From Escarpia spicata (taxonomy: Eukaryota > Annelida > Polychaeta > Sabellida > Siboglinidae): a DNA stretch of 64,000 nucleotides. The stretch is taken from assembly GCA_963995525.1 (NCBI GenBank), contig OZ023205.1, forward strand, positions 52,384,214-52,448,213, read 5' to 3'. Both the position numbers and the translations under genes were made by a program. Shown piece after piece: positions 47,841-60,919 of the stretch. Each line of letters opens with the position of its first letter. Position 1 is the stretch's first letter. Below the pieces are notes generated by a model that was not told the DNA's origin, searched no databases, and saw nothing but the letters and a program-made list of their open reading frames with translations.

Positions 47841-49239
47841 GGGCAGTATGAAATGGTTTTTCTTTTAAAGCAGATACATCTCATTAGAAATTAAATGTAA
47901 GAAGTTATTCAATTGAAACAGAAGATATTTCAGCAGGGCTCCTTGTGTCATGTAATAAACCCTTCGTAGACATTGCCTTTCAGTTTCATTTTTTTAGTTT
48001 TACTTTGTTACCGACCTAACACCAACAGTAGACGATCACAGTAGCGTCATTCGGGGTTTTCTCATTTTGGAAATCAACCCACCTCCAAGGTCAAACAAGG
48101 TGCCTCCCCTACATTATGGTATGGGAATGTTTTTTCCTAGAAATACGTATGCCCATAACACTATTGCAATACCATCGCAATAGTGATGATACTACAGCAC
48201 TGAAAGCGGCAGCACTGACAGCTATCACAATATTACCATAATAGTAAAACTATCACCATTAGTCACTATAGGAATGACATTTGCAGTACCTAGTCAGATC
48301 TGCATTATTAACAGGAGGATTCATATAACAACTATAAACTCACTGCGGGGGATGGGCAACGATATATAGACGAACTTGTTTGTCATTCTATCGTGGGATT
48401 ATCTGAATAACGACACATCGCAAAGAAACAAATTTAGTTGACGCTCGCGTTACTTCTATACTGATGGGAATTCATTAGCCAGAGAAACAAGTTGGGCTGT
48501 ATAAAGATAAACAGCAGCCTACACATAGCAGCGGACATAAGGAAAGAAACATATGTTAACACCTGTTATATCACGTGGTTCGTTCTTGTTTAGTTTGCCT
48601 TTGGTTGATATTTTATCTATGCATTATAAATTAATGATATCTTTATTTATGTATTTAACATATGTTTTCGCTAATTATGGACTAGTATTACTTATTTTAA
48701 CATATAACTAGCTTACATTCACACGTAGCCCAACAAACCACTCGTTTTGCATTGGCGCCGTCTGGTGAATTTGACACCATTCAGTTCTGTCAGGTAGGAG
48801 GACGGCTTCCGGAAATGCATCTCATATCAAAAGAAATAAGGAAATAAATCAATATGACTGTTGTTGTGTCTTTTAAAACTCATCTCAATTGTTAGCTCAG
48901 GTGCCAATAGTCCAACATAGAAAGAAACGAATGGACATCGGCCCTATTAGGACGTGCACTTAAAGTGACCCAAACGTAGCTTATTAGCATTATTGGCTGA
49001 TACAGTTGCACACAGTTATATACAGTTATATACGATTATTTATGGCGTTGGTTGGTACACGAAATATGTTCTCTACACACGACGTACGTTGCGCGACCCT
49101 TACGAGAAAAAACAACACCACCTAACTAGTACTATAGCGTTAACACAAATAGCCAGTTGTATGTTTTTAAAGGAGCAAAGCAATGAGTATGTTTTAAAGA
49201 AATACATTGCCACACATTGAAATATGTGACCCAGTTTCA
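47841..49239. other. Intergenic, no gene seen
   Basis: No motif. A short palindromic stretch, CTATTGCAATACCATCGCAATAG, lies near 48160-48185. Confidence 0.35.
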
Positions 49240-52200
49240 ACAAATGTGTACTGGGTACTCTACACAGCATAATGTGTACTGGGTACTCTTCACAGCATAA
49301 TGTGTACTGGGTGCTCTTCACAGCATAATGTGTACTGGGTACTCTTCACAGCATAATGTGTACTGGGTACTCTACACAGCATAATGTGTACTGGGTGCTC
49401 TTCACAGCATAATGTTTACTGGGTGCTCTTCACAGCATAATGTGTACTGGGAACTCTTCGCAGCATAATGTGTACTGGGTGCTCTACACAGAATACTCTA
49501 CACAGCATAATGTGTACTGGGTACTCTTCACAGCATAATGTGTACTGGGTACTCTTCACAGCATAATATGTACTGGGTACTCTACACAGCATAATGTGTA
49601 CTGTGTACTCTTCGCAGCATAATGTGTACTGGGTGCTCTTCACAGCATAATGTGTACTGGGTACTCTACACAGCATAATGTGTACTGGGTACTCTTCGCA
49701 GCAAAATGTGTACTGGGTACTCTTCACAGCATAATGTGTACTGGGTATTCTTCACAGAATAATATGTACTGGGTATTCTACACAGCATAATGTGTACTGG
49801 GTAATCTACACAGCATAATGTGTACTGGGTACACTTCACAGCATAATGTGTACTGGGTACTCTTCACAGCATAATGTGTACAGGGTACTCTACATAGCAT
49901 AATGTGTACTTGGTACTCTTCGCAGCATTATGTGTATGGGTACTCTTCGCAGCATAATGTGTACTGGGTACTCTACACGGCATAATGTGTACTGGATACT
50001 CTACTCAGCATAATGTGTACTGGGTTCTTTACACAGCATAATGTGTACTGGGTACTCTTCACAGCATAATGTGTACTGGGTACTCTACACAGCATAATGT
50101 ATACTGGGTGCTCTTCGCAGCATAATGTGTACTGGGTGCTCTACACAGAATACTCTACACAGCATAATGTGTACTGGGTACTCTTCACAGCATAATGTGT
50201 ACTGGGTACTCTTCACAGCATAATATGTACTGGGTACTCTACACAGCATAATGTGTACTGGGTACTCTTCACAGCATAATGTGTACTGGTACTCTTCACA
50301 ACGTAATATGTACTGGGTACTCTACACAGCATAATGTGTACTGGGTACTCTTCGCAGCATAATGTGTACTGGGTACTCTTCACAGCATAATGTGTACTGG
50401 GTACTCTACACAGCATAATGTGTACTGGGTACTCTACACAGCATAATGTGTACTGGATACTCTACACAGCATAATTTGTACTGGGTACTCTTCACGGCAT
50501 AATGTGTACTGGGTACTCTTCACAACATAATATGTACTGGGTACTCTACACAGCATAATGTGTACTGGGTACTCTTCGCAGCATAATGTGTACTGGGTAC
50601 TCTTCACAGCATAATGTGTACTGGGTACTATACACAGCATAATGTGTACTGGGTACTCTACACAGCATAATGTGTACTGGGTACTCTACACAGCATAATG
50701 TGTACTGGGTGCTCTACACAGCATAATGTGTACTGGGTACTCTACACAGCATAATGTGTACTGGGTACTCTTCGCAGCATAATGTGTACTGGGTACTCTA
50801 CACAGCATAATGTGTACTGGGTACTTTTCGCAGCATAATGTGTACTGGGTACTCTACAGAGCATAATGTGTATTGGGTACTCTTCGCAGCATAATGTGTA
50901 CTGGGTACTCTTCACAGCATAATGTGTATTGGGTACTCTTCACAGCATAATGTGTACTGGGTACTCTACACAGCATAATGTGTACTGGGTACTCTACACA
51001 GCATAATGTGTACTGGGTACTCTTCGCAGCATAATGTGTACTGGGTACTCTTCACGGCATAATGTGTACTGGGTACTCTTCACAGCATAATGTGTACTGG
51101 GTACTCTACACAGCATAATGTGTACTGGGTACTCTACACAGCATAATGTGTACTGGGTGCTCTTCACAGCATAATGTTTACTGGGTGCTCTTCACAGCAT
51201 AATGTGTCCTGGGTACTCTTCACAGCATAATGTGTACTGAGTGCTCTTCGCAGCATATTGTGTACTGGGTACTCTACACAGCATAATGTGTACTGGGTAC
51301 TCTACACAGCATAATTTGTACTGGGTACTCTTCACAGCATAATGTATACTGGGTACTCTTCACAGCATAATATGTACTGGGTACTCTACACAGCATAATG
51401 TGTACTGGGTACTCTTCGCAGCATAATGTATACTGGGTACTCTTCACAGCATAGTGTGTACTGAGTACTCTACACAGCATAATGTGTACTGGGTACTCTA
51501 CACAGCATAATGTGTACTGGGTACTCTACACAGCATAATGTGTACTGGGTATCTTCACAGCATAATGTGTACTGGGTACTCTACACAGCATAATGTGTAC
51601 TGTGTACTCTACACAGCATAATGTGTACTGGGTACTCTTCGCAGCATAATGTGTACTGTTTACTCTTCGCAGCATAATGTGTACTTGGTACTCATCACAG
51701 CATAATGTGTACTGGGTACTCTTCACAGCATAATGTGTACTGGTTACTCTTCACAGCATAATGTGTACTGGGTGCTCTTCACAGCATAATGTGTATTGGG
51801 TACTCTTCACAGCATAATGTGTACTGGGTACTCTTCACAGCATAATGTGTACTGGGTACTCTACACAGCATAATGTGTACTGGGTACTCTACACAGCATA
51901 ATGTGTACTGGGTGCTCTTCACAGCATAATGTGTACTGGGTACTCTTCACAGCATAATGTTTACTGGGTGCTCTTCGCAGCATAATGTGTACTGGGTGCT
52001 CTACACAGCAAAATGTGTACTGGGTACTCTACACAGCATAATGTGTACTGGGTACTCTTCGCAGCATAATGTGTACTGGGTACTGTACACAGCATAATGT
52101 GTACTGGGTACTTTTCACAGCATAATGTGTACTGGGTACTGTACAGAGCATAATGTGTATTGGGTACTCTTTGCAGCATAATGTGTTCTGGGTACTCTTC

Positions 52201-52713
52201 ACAGTATAATGTGTATTGGGTACTCTTCACAGCATAATGTGTACTGGGTCTCTACACAGCAGAATGTGTACTGGGTACTCTACACAGCATAATGTGTACT
52301 GGGTACTCTTCACAGCATAATGTGTACTGGGTACTCTTCACAGCATAATGTGTACTGGGTACTCTATACAGCATAATGTGTACTGGGTATTCTTCGCAGC
52401 ATAATGTGTACTGGGTACTCTTCACAGCATAATGTGTACTGGGTACTCTACACAGCATAATGTGTACTGGGTACTCTTCGCAGCATAATGTGTACTGGGT
52501 ACTCTTCACAGCATAATGTGTACTGGGTACTCTACACAGCATAATGTGTACTGTGTACTCTTCACAGCATAATGTGTACTGGGTACTCTTCACAGCATAA
52601 TGTGTACTGGGTACTCTACACAGCATAATGTGTACTGGGTACTCTTCACAGCATAATGTGTACTGGGTACTCTACACAGCATAATGTGTACTGGGTACTT
52701 TTCACAGCATAAT
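49240..52713. repeat. 28-bp minisatellite, about 124 copies (3.5 kb)
   Basis: The unit begins GTGTACTGGGTACTC and ends ACAGCATAAT. The main variation is at the centre (TACAC, TTCAC or TTCGC). Since 3 units equal 84 bp, long Cys/Tyr-rich frames appear on the minus strand; they are artefacts. Larger blocks are duplicated, for example GCTCTACACAGAATACTC at 49481 and 50138. Confidence 0.98.
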
Positions 52714-52934
52714 GAACAACGGAAATATCTGGCCAAGGAACAACGTATTGCCTGACACTATTCTACCAGATAGACTACATTATCTCTGTAGACGTCAACA
52801 CTGAGACGATGCAACAACCATGAAATCTGATTAGGAGTATTCCGTCAATTACACCCAATCAGTCGTACGCTAATCAAGACAATCTCAGATCTAATGTGAC
52901 AAGAGGTCTGTCTGCAACGGGTTATTCATCACCA

Positions 52935-54150
52935 GATGTTCAATGCTAATCGTGTTGCCACCAAACCAAAATGTCAAGAGTACCTCGCAATCATTTTAAT
53001 ATACTTCACCAAAGCGTTTAACAGCATCCCCAGACCATCCAGGTTGACAATATTAACCACGTTTGGAATTCCACAAAAGATTGTAACAACAATCGAGAAG
53101 ATATATGAAAACTCAAGATGTTGTGTATAAACAGAAAATGGCTACAGCGACTGGCTCCATGTGATGACTGGTGTCAGACAAGGCTGCATTCCCCCTTCTC
53201 TTTGTCGTGGCCATCGACTGAGTCATGCGGCTAGCAACCAGTGTCAATGAAGGGATTGTGTGGGTCAAGGAGGAGCGTTTATTAGACCTGAACTTCGCTG
53301 ATGACATTGCTGCCCTCTCAGACACCACAGTGGGCCTATAACGTATCATGGAATCAGTCGGCAGATAAGCTTGGGATTTGTCATCAGTGAAATGAAGACA
53401 AAACATGCTGACAGGGGAGCATAAACCACCCGCAGATGTTTTGATCAACCTCAAAAAAATAGAAACAGTCGAAAACTTCACCAACCTTGGCAGGTCCATC
53501 AACAACCAAAGAATCGTCGATCATTAACTAAACTGCAGAGTGGGGAAAGCGTCAGCAGCCTTCAACCAGCTGAGGAAAATTTGGAACAACAAGAAATTAA
53601 CCTTGAAATCTAAACTCCGCTTTTATAACTCAATTGTTATACCAACCCTCCTATGTGGATGTGAAATATGGCAACTAAAACAAGCGAAGAAAACAAAATT
53701 GAAGCATTCGACACAAAATGGTTGCGAAATATTTTGAGCATACACTGGAGCGACCATGTGACGAGCATAAATGTCCGGATACGATCTGCAGAAGACGAAT
53801 GAGCTGGCTCGGCCATGTCGCAAGGCTCCCACCTATTAGACCTGCCCAACAAGCGCTATGGTGGGTACCAGCTGGCCAGAGAAAGAGGGGACGGGACGTC
53901 CAAGGATGAATTGGCGCCAACGACCACGACCTACAGCTGGTCAAAACAAATTGGAGCGACGTCAGAATACTAACAAGCGACAGATCTGGGTGGCGTGCGT
54001 TGACTGCCTCGTGCGTTTGTAGAAACAGGAGCCCCTATGTCTAAGTAAGTGCCTGCCACACGGGGATTCCGCACATTCATGAAAAATTGAGACGACAGAT
54101 GGTCAGCTAGTTCCCGCGAGTGGCCGTAATGGACTGTTGTTGTTAAGGGA
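52935..54150 (+). mobile_element. Degenerate RTE-like LINE, 5'-truncated
   Basis: RT and C-terminal remnants lie on the plus strand, then a 3' end GGAGCCCCTATGTCTAAGTA shared with fragments at 22.4 and 33.3 kb. Bases 52714-52934 may be its decayed upstream part. Confidence 0.82.
52936..53990 (+). pseudogene. RTE-like LINE polymerase remnant
   Basis: Pieces in order: LIYFTKAFNSIPRPSRLTIL (motif A; the usual DFxKAFDS Asp is Tyr), PQKIVTTIEKIYENSRCCV, MTGVRQGC (motif B), MRLATSVNEGI, NFADDIAALSDTT (FADD near 53293-53304), KIETVENFTNLGRSI, RKIWNNKKLTLKSKLRFYNS, then VIPTLLCGCEIW. The C terminus has MSWLGHVARLPPIRPAQQAL and GQRKRGRDVQ. At least four frame changes and stops separate them. The endonuclease is absent. 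Confidence 0.82.
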
Positions 54151-54958
54151 CTGGGCAGTGTCTACCTGGTCGGCGTGATCCAATAACATGCTTGAACGAA
54201 AACCCTGCGATGGACTTCGCTCCGTTAGTAGAGGGATTCACAAATTGCTCGTTCTGACATTCCGTTGTTTTGTTGGAATTATGTCCCCGAACGTTTTGCT
54301 TAACACATGAATATGTAAAAAAAATCTGGGAAAGTTGGTTAAGCAAAAACTGTATGCGGGACAGACATCCAGACATCCAGCCAGACGGGCGGGCGGGCGG
54401 GCAGGCAGGCAGACATACAAACATACATACTGATAGATGGAAGGATATGGGCCAGGTGTTCTAATATGTTCCAAGCGAACACTTCTCGGATTCTGCATGA
54501 TACTGCACAACTGAGTTGTCAACTGAGAATATGTAAAATCACTGCTGTATTTCTGTGTGACGTTCTGACCATGTCGTTAAACACGCAGCGGCTTTCGCGA
54601 GCCAGCCATAAAGGTGATTATTGAGCCACCGCGTAGAAGACACAGCCAATGATGGGCAATCGAACGGTAGGGAGATCAGTGTTATAAAGATGTACTGGTC
54701 GATTGTCACAAGTCCAGAGTGCCTTTAAGATCACGCGGTCCAGTTATCGTGATATATGATCGACTGGTAGGGCAGAATATCCCATGGAGCTTAGAGAAAT
54801 CCAATTGAACTTGTTTCTGATTGAGACACCGGAACGGGCAACATGAAGACCAACAGCTTACAAAGAGTCGTAGCTTTTGCGGATAATATGCAGTCACATG
54901 CACTATTGATATTAACAGTAGCAAACTAGAGTTGCTCGTTGTCTATAATGTCTATAAA
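54151..54958. other. Intergenic with short GGGC/GGCA tract
   Basis: A small simple repeat, GGGCGGGCGGGCAGGCAGGC, is at 54386-54410 followed by ACATACAA repeats. No gene seen. Confidence 0.4.
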
Positions 54959-55075
54959 GATTTAACAAGATTTAACAAGACTGCCACTCAGATAATTAAC
55001 TCTAGGTGGCAGGCGGGCAAGGACGCCTTTCGGCTAATCGAGAGTCCAACCCTTTTTATTTACGTGTATATAAAC
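54959..55075 (-). mobile_element. 3'-end fragment of the 41.7-kb LINE family
   Basis: Read on the plus strand, GATTTAACAAGATTTAACAA, TGCCACTCAGATAATTAACT and CTCTAGGTGGCAGG match 41700-41755. It is truncated at its 5' side to about 115 bp. Confidence 0.9.
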
Positions 55076-57376
55076 TAATGTTTAGCGGTATATATATATA
55101 TATATTCTACAGTGATCAACCGTGTTTTTTTTACTTTATTTTCATTTAATGCAATCAGACAATTATTTGGCAAAGAAACTTCAACTGCAACACGATTGGC
55201 GGATTGCACAAGAGCTTGTTAAGTAGCAAACAGGCCCGAGAAACGTATTGCAATGGTCGCCGCAAATGTAAAGATGTCGGTATTCGGTCGCATTTTGTGT
55301 TGAAATTATGGCCCAAGTAGCATTGTGATAACACATAGCATGTCACGAGATTCCTTCCAGGTGGCCGCTTACATTATACGCCGACATGCAAAAAAGAATC
55401 CAGCTATATCCTGATTGTGTTCGTCGTATTATTAGCTCAGTTACTGCGGCGTTGCACGACAAGAACATACACAGATCTATTAATACGATCTGGTTAAAGC
55501 CATCTCAATGTCAAATATATCACACGTTGCCCATGTATGGCTACAGTGACTATGTAATACCAAGGTAAAATGTTACTATATAATGTCAAACAGCAAGTTG
55601 GCATGCAATTAGCTACGGGCAGCGCTGGCGTCTAAGATCCCCAAAATATAAACACATTTTCAACCTACGAACAACCCTAATGGGCTCGATATCATGGCTA
55701 CAAAAGTGTAGTCCCATACATGCGAAAGTGACGGAGATATGATCGGACGTACACACATGCGTACACACAGACAACGGAGACTTTAATGTATAGAACTATA
55801 GACACGCGCGCGCGTTTCCTCCGTTACAGCAGGACTACAGTGCCAACTCCCCGCTGTGATTTGCGACGTCCTTTGCGCTGCTTGCCCGTATAATTACCGC
55901 GGCTTTACCGATGTTGAGACCAACAATCCTCTCCTGCGTAAATATCGCGTGAGGATTTAGTCGTCGTGCGAGACTACCCGGTACTTACGGTCGACGATTA
56001 AATCCAAGGAGACGCCTCAACCGCCAATTACAAACACTTTAGAGTGTTTTATTGCCGGTTTTGGGGACGGTTGCCTACGTTCGCAAAGCCCCCCAATACG
56101 TTAAGCACTGCGTACAGGGGGGTGTTGGCTTAGCAACAGTGTCGCCACCTAGCGATTGAAATATGTGTTAATGCAAATTAATTATAACCATTTTCGATTG
56201 TAAAACTCGCAACAATAAGCTTTTGCACAAGGAAGCAAATGGCGGATCGAAAATGAAATAGTTTCTGCTGATTTGCAAAATTAAATATCTTTCTCAAATT
56301 GCCTTTCTCAAAATAAGTTATATGCAACTATCCTTGCACGTTGAAGCAAACCACCGCTATTGCAGCATGCTTCTAAATAATAGTAATACTAGTAATAATA
56401 GCAAAGAACGATTATACGCGTAAGCCAACGAGGCAGTAAATCACATCTACGTGGCCTGTGATATATATTTTTGCAGCGATTATAAAGGCTTTACCGCATT
56501 TGTGGAGTCGCACAATACTGGACCAATTTGGTGTCCTGTAACGTACGCTATATTTACTCCATAACCTCCTTCTTTGTGGAGAGTTCCTGTTGATAACATT
56601 TGTGCTGTATCTCAGGCCCATAAAGAAAGGAGAGACACACAAACACATCCTGCCTGTTTATTGTTGTTGCTGTGGAAAATTGTGGTTGTGGTGGATAACG
56701 TAAGTTACGGTGTCCACCATTTCAGGTTCAGAGTGATCCAATTATTCTTAGCATTTTAAAACTCTTTTGGTTGAATTCTGATTGGGTATTAGCATACATC
56801 GGTCAAGCAAATTTAGATTTCTGAAGGGTTTCACATTCTCATTTTATTTTAATTAAAAGACACCATGTAACTTACATCGTGAACGTCGACTCGTACGCTT
56901 GGCATTGCGCCACGTAACAGTGAGTAAAGAGATTTTATCTTCTTTAATTTTAAATGTAGATGTATCTTGGCTACCATCTCAGACAGTTTTTCATTTATTT
57001 TAAGCACTTTTTGGTGCTCATGTCCTCTCCTTTTTGGCCCAGTATTGTGCTTCACCTGATTTATTAAACACCGAATGAAATTTTGCCATGTGCATGGCCA
57101 CATCTCTGGCGTGGCATACACACAATAAATAAATCATTACAAAGGTTAAGAGCGTGTAACCACGTATGTCAGTCGTCGTAAAATTGACAGACGCTACTGA
57201 TGAAGTGTCTGTTTGTACGTGAATTTGATCGGTCAAGTTATGTCGACAATAATTCCACGAGGACGACAGTAAAATGACGATAGCAAAGCAACATATCTAA
57301 TAATAATAATAATAAATAATCGTTAACAACTATCGATCATAGCTGGCGCCGTTTATCATAAACTTCGACCGTTGTC
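55076..57376. other. Intergenic, no gene seen
   Basis: 2.3 kb with a short (TA)n at 55090-55106. A minus-strand frame at 56849-57121 is Lys-rich (HLHLKLKKIKSLYSLL) without family motifs. Nothing else recognised. Confidence 0.35.
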
Positions 57377-57560
57377 ACGCACGCACGCACGCACGCACGC
57401 GCGCACACACGCACACACGCACACACGCACACACGCACACACGCACACACGCACACACGCACACACGCACGCACACGCACGCACACACACGCACACACGC
57501 ACACACACACGCACACACACGCACACACACGCACACACACGCACACACACACACACACGA
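57377..57560. repeat. (CACG)n/(CACACG)n/(CA)n microsatellite
   Basis: Compound alternating array. Confidence 0.96.
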
Positions 57561-57833
57561 AAGGATGTATACCTATGTATGTGTGCGTGTACGAGTTTGT
57601 ATGCATACAATACATATTTCAAATACGATACAAACCACCCAGACAAAAACACAAAATGATACAATGAACTGGTTACGCGTGATGCACTTTGAGCAGTGTT
57701 GTCTTGCTGTGACCGACGCTTAAATAGTGCAGGCCTAAATAGCTTATCGAATGGAAAATGCAGAAGTGGACTCTTTTGCTTCAGTAGTTGCACAACGTAG
57801 ACGCTATATCCAGTTGCTCATTATTAAGGCGTT

Positions 57834-58110
57834 GGAACCGGGAGGGCTTGGGGGCCTGAGTCCCCAATATTTTTAGTGTGGGGTGGATAGGAGTAACCGC
57901 CTCAAACTTTAGGGAATTGCGTGGATTTTAGGGTGCAACTGCATGTTTTGGAGAGATCCTAAATGTGGTTGTTTGGGGAGCGTCGGGGGACAATTGGGGG
58001 TTTTGGAGGGTGGTGGAGATGTTTGGGGGATCGTTGGGGTTATGAGAGGTTTTTGGTGAGCCTCAAGCCCCCGAATATTCACCACTGTGGAGGCCAAATA
58101 TTCATGTTTT
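57834..58110 (-). repeat. Dispersed 30-bp-unit family, inverted copy
   Basis: Read on the minus strand: GTGGTGAATATTCGGGGGCT, TTGAGGCTCACCAAAAACC, repeated CCCCAA-type units and CAGTTGCACCC. The outer end is GTTGGAACCGGGAGGGCTT on the plus strand. Confidence 0.5.
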
Positions 58111-59273
58111 GTAGGTCCCTTAAATTTCAACTCTGGCACAGGCATTCATAGATGGTTCTTGCTTACGGCACATAAATATGCATACATGTAGATTTAACGT
58201 ATGTTGAAAAAAAATTACATGTCATAAATACTATAAATAGAGACAGTACCAACTCATCAGAGTTAACACAAGGTGGCATCCAAATGCTATGTTAACCACC
58301 TAAGTTACCAACGTTTCCAGATGGTTGGATTCGGATAGATGGAATTGCCCTTTGGGGCGCGGGTGTTTTCAGGTTCCCACCGTCACGGTCACGGTCGCCA
58401 CCGGTGGAGTCAAGTACTGGGGCAAAGTGCAACTGATTCCGCGAACTCCATTTGCCAGGGATATCTGCTACGGGGTAGGGGAGTAAAATACTACTCCTGG
58501 CTTCAGTGCGAGGACGGTTTCCAGAGAAACAAAGAGAAAGTCGAGCTCCTAAGATGGAATTTGTTTGAGCCTGGGTCGAGTGTACCACTTGAACTATAGT
58601 TAATCCGGCGGTAGCGGTATACAGTTCCTAAGACCGCTCAAAGAGACGTAATCTTTAGCTCCTGTCAGATATTTTCATTTCAATATCATCTCAACTTCTC
58701 CCGGAAGCGCTACTATTTGTTCAGTTACTTGTCTTGCATTACCTACCGGGTAAAATTGATTTTTCCAAGAAACATGACATGTTTCTTGGAAAACCGCGGC
58801 TCGAAATACATTGTATTTAGAGCGGCGGTTTGTAGCCTCTTGGTCACGACCAAATTGTGGGTTGTGAGTGGGTCGCCAAGGAATCCAGTTACTGCCCCGA
58901 CTTTCCTTTATTGTTCCAATTGCCCGTACAAGACACCTTTGAATGATTTACGCAAAATGTCTCATGAGTTTGAAACGCCCTGTGATATATGGCGCCATGC
59001 GTCAGATTTTGTTCGTGTTACAGGATTTGAACTATTTATGGGTTAGAGCCAGGGAAACGTGGGTTGTTGTTTTGAAAGAACTAGTTTCAGCCGTACGTGG
59101 TTAGATCTTAAATTGTATCCATTTGAGCCTAACTGTAGGCATGCAAAGCCATAGACATGCCATGGGAACATACATTAGAAAACGTACCAAGCATAATGTA
59201 TTTAAAACGAGAAATATTGAGGACCTTCGATGCAGCGTATGTCCGACTATCGCACACCACGTACAAAGACAAT
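58111..59273. other. Intergenic, no gene seen
   Basis: No convincing coding motif. Confidence 0.35.
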
Positions 59274-59646
59274 AGCTACCAAGTCTCACGCATTTGGTGT
59301 GAGTCTCATGCATTTAGCATCCATCTCACGGCCTCACGCATAAACCTGTAAATCTCACGCATATTTGCCATTTAAAAAAATATTAATACAGACAGGTTTA
59401 TGTTCATGCTCACTTTGACACATTTTATTCACATGCACGGGGGGATAGTGCAGAGCATCGGTAGAATCCACCTACGTTATTATTCTTATCGTCGTCAGTG
59501 ACGTGTACAAAATGTTGTTTTTCGGATTTTTTTTATATCTAGTAGTGCTGTCAACCAGTGCACTGTTGAGAAACGTCAGTGCTGCCACCCGGTGTCCTTT
59601 TATGGAACTGAACCTCACGCATATTTCCCATCTCAACTTGGCAGCT
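59274..59646. mobile_element. About 373-bp MITE with AGCTRCCAAGT ends and CTCACGCAT words
   Basis: AGCTACCAAGT (59274-59284) faces ACTTGGCAGCT (59636-59646), 10 of 11 complementary. Next to the left end CTCACGCATTT and CTCATGCATTT recur; CTCACGCATATTTGCC and CTCACGCATATTTCCC occur inside. This matches a CTGCCAANTCTCACGCAT terminus common in animal DNA transposons. No target duplication was identified. Confidence 0.6.
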
Positions 59647-59869
59647 CTGTTAAAAAGAACGTGCTCGTGTGCTCAAATATTGGAAAATATTGAAGTTAGG
59701 TTGCCATCCAGAGAGAAACAAAGTTGGAAATTGGACAAGGAAGCATCTCGATTACATAAGTATATCTGTGTGGCCTACCTTTTGACTTATTTGTCAATTG
59801 TTTTTACCCATAGTCGCGCTGCTAGAGTTTAGAAAATGAGCATATTATATATTCCATTCATTTGTAATT

Positions 59870-60190
59870 CTCTGTGATATTGAATACTTCCTGATATATA
59901 CTGCCCACTCTCTCTTCACTTTTGTAATATCGTGTCCTTTAAGTTCTTCTATCTTCCTTAATTGATAAAAACATGCTTGTATAAATTCTTTCATATCCAC
60001 ATAAAGTCATAAAACTTAATTTTAATATACTCTTAATGTCCTTGTTTCAAAAAAACGATATAAGTTTAAGCGATATTTCTAGCTATAGTTGCGTGCTCAC
60101 ATTTCTGGGATCATTTTAATTGCTCTCCCCAGTACTCTTTCAAGAGGCCAAATATAGGGTGTCTATGCCCGTCTTACGATATAGCCAACG
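59870..60190 (-). pseudogene. CR1-like LINE C-terminal fragment
   Basis: The minus strand reads LERVLGRAIKMIPEM, a stop, ARNYS, a stop, KYRLNLYR, then EELKGHDITKVKRE in a shifted frame. This matches the LERVQRRATKMIPEL...YEERL..LNL...RRLRGD...... end of CR1-group LINEs (compare LERVRKERLKRY in the 42-kb element). Confidence 0.6.
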
Positions 60191-60919
60191 TTCTCACCGT
60201 AGTAAGCTGTCAGCTGTAGGTATTTAGCCATATTTTGTTTAGGAATCAAATTCAATAATTAATTACATGTGACGTGGGTCGGACTGCGCGAGTTCTTTTG
60301 CTCCGCGGTTTCTCGTCAGCATGAAGAAAGAGAGCATTGGGGAGTCCTGTGCGGAAGAGATTATGGACTGTTGTGAACTTAGCAGATGATAGGTTCTGGC
60401 TGAGTCCTGAATTTGTGAAATGGCCACATTATCGCCCAAGAGACGTAAGCTGTGCGTGACCAAGTGACGTCAACGGTGCGTGAAATCTGTGGCCTAATCC
60501 AGACCCTGCCTAGACACAAAAGCGAACGAGACTACTCTTCTTGTGCAAGACAATGAAGAGACGACACAAGCTCCTTGACTGCTGGTCCTTACGAAAGGAT
60601 TGTTATCAAAGACTTGAACGGTAAAATAAAAACCATCAGTCAAGAGGAATATTTAAAAAAAATGTAAACACGTTGGTTAATAAGACAGGACATGGTGGTC
60701 ATTTGATATTTGTGTTGACCTTCTACACTACGCTTTCGTATAGGGACTACAAAATGCAGCAGTGTTATCTATGATCATGCTCATTGATACCTTAATGAGC
60801 TACACAAGGTTCGTGTATCATGTGATTGTTCATATATACCTTATTGATTTGTTTAACCGATTTATATATGTGTATTCTAAGTAATTCACTTCAATTTAAT
60901 AACTGCCATTCAACACTGT
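60191..60919. other. Intergenic, no gene seen
   Basis: No motif recognised before the LINE at 61 kb. Confidence 0.35.

Noticed and set aside
49416..52626. Family of Cys/Tyr-rich minus-strand ORFs (60-124 codons)
   Set aside because: They come from the 28-bp minisatellite, where three units make 28 codons. Frames start and stop with random unit changes, and no gene signal is present.
49240..52713. CRISPR-like array
   Set aside because: Direct repeats have no unique spacers; unit follows unit without interruption, and the genome is animal.
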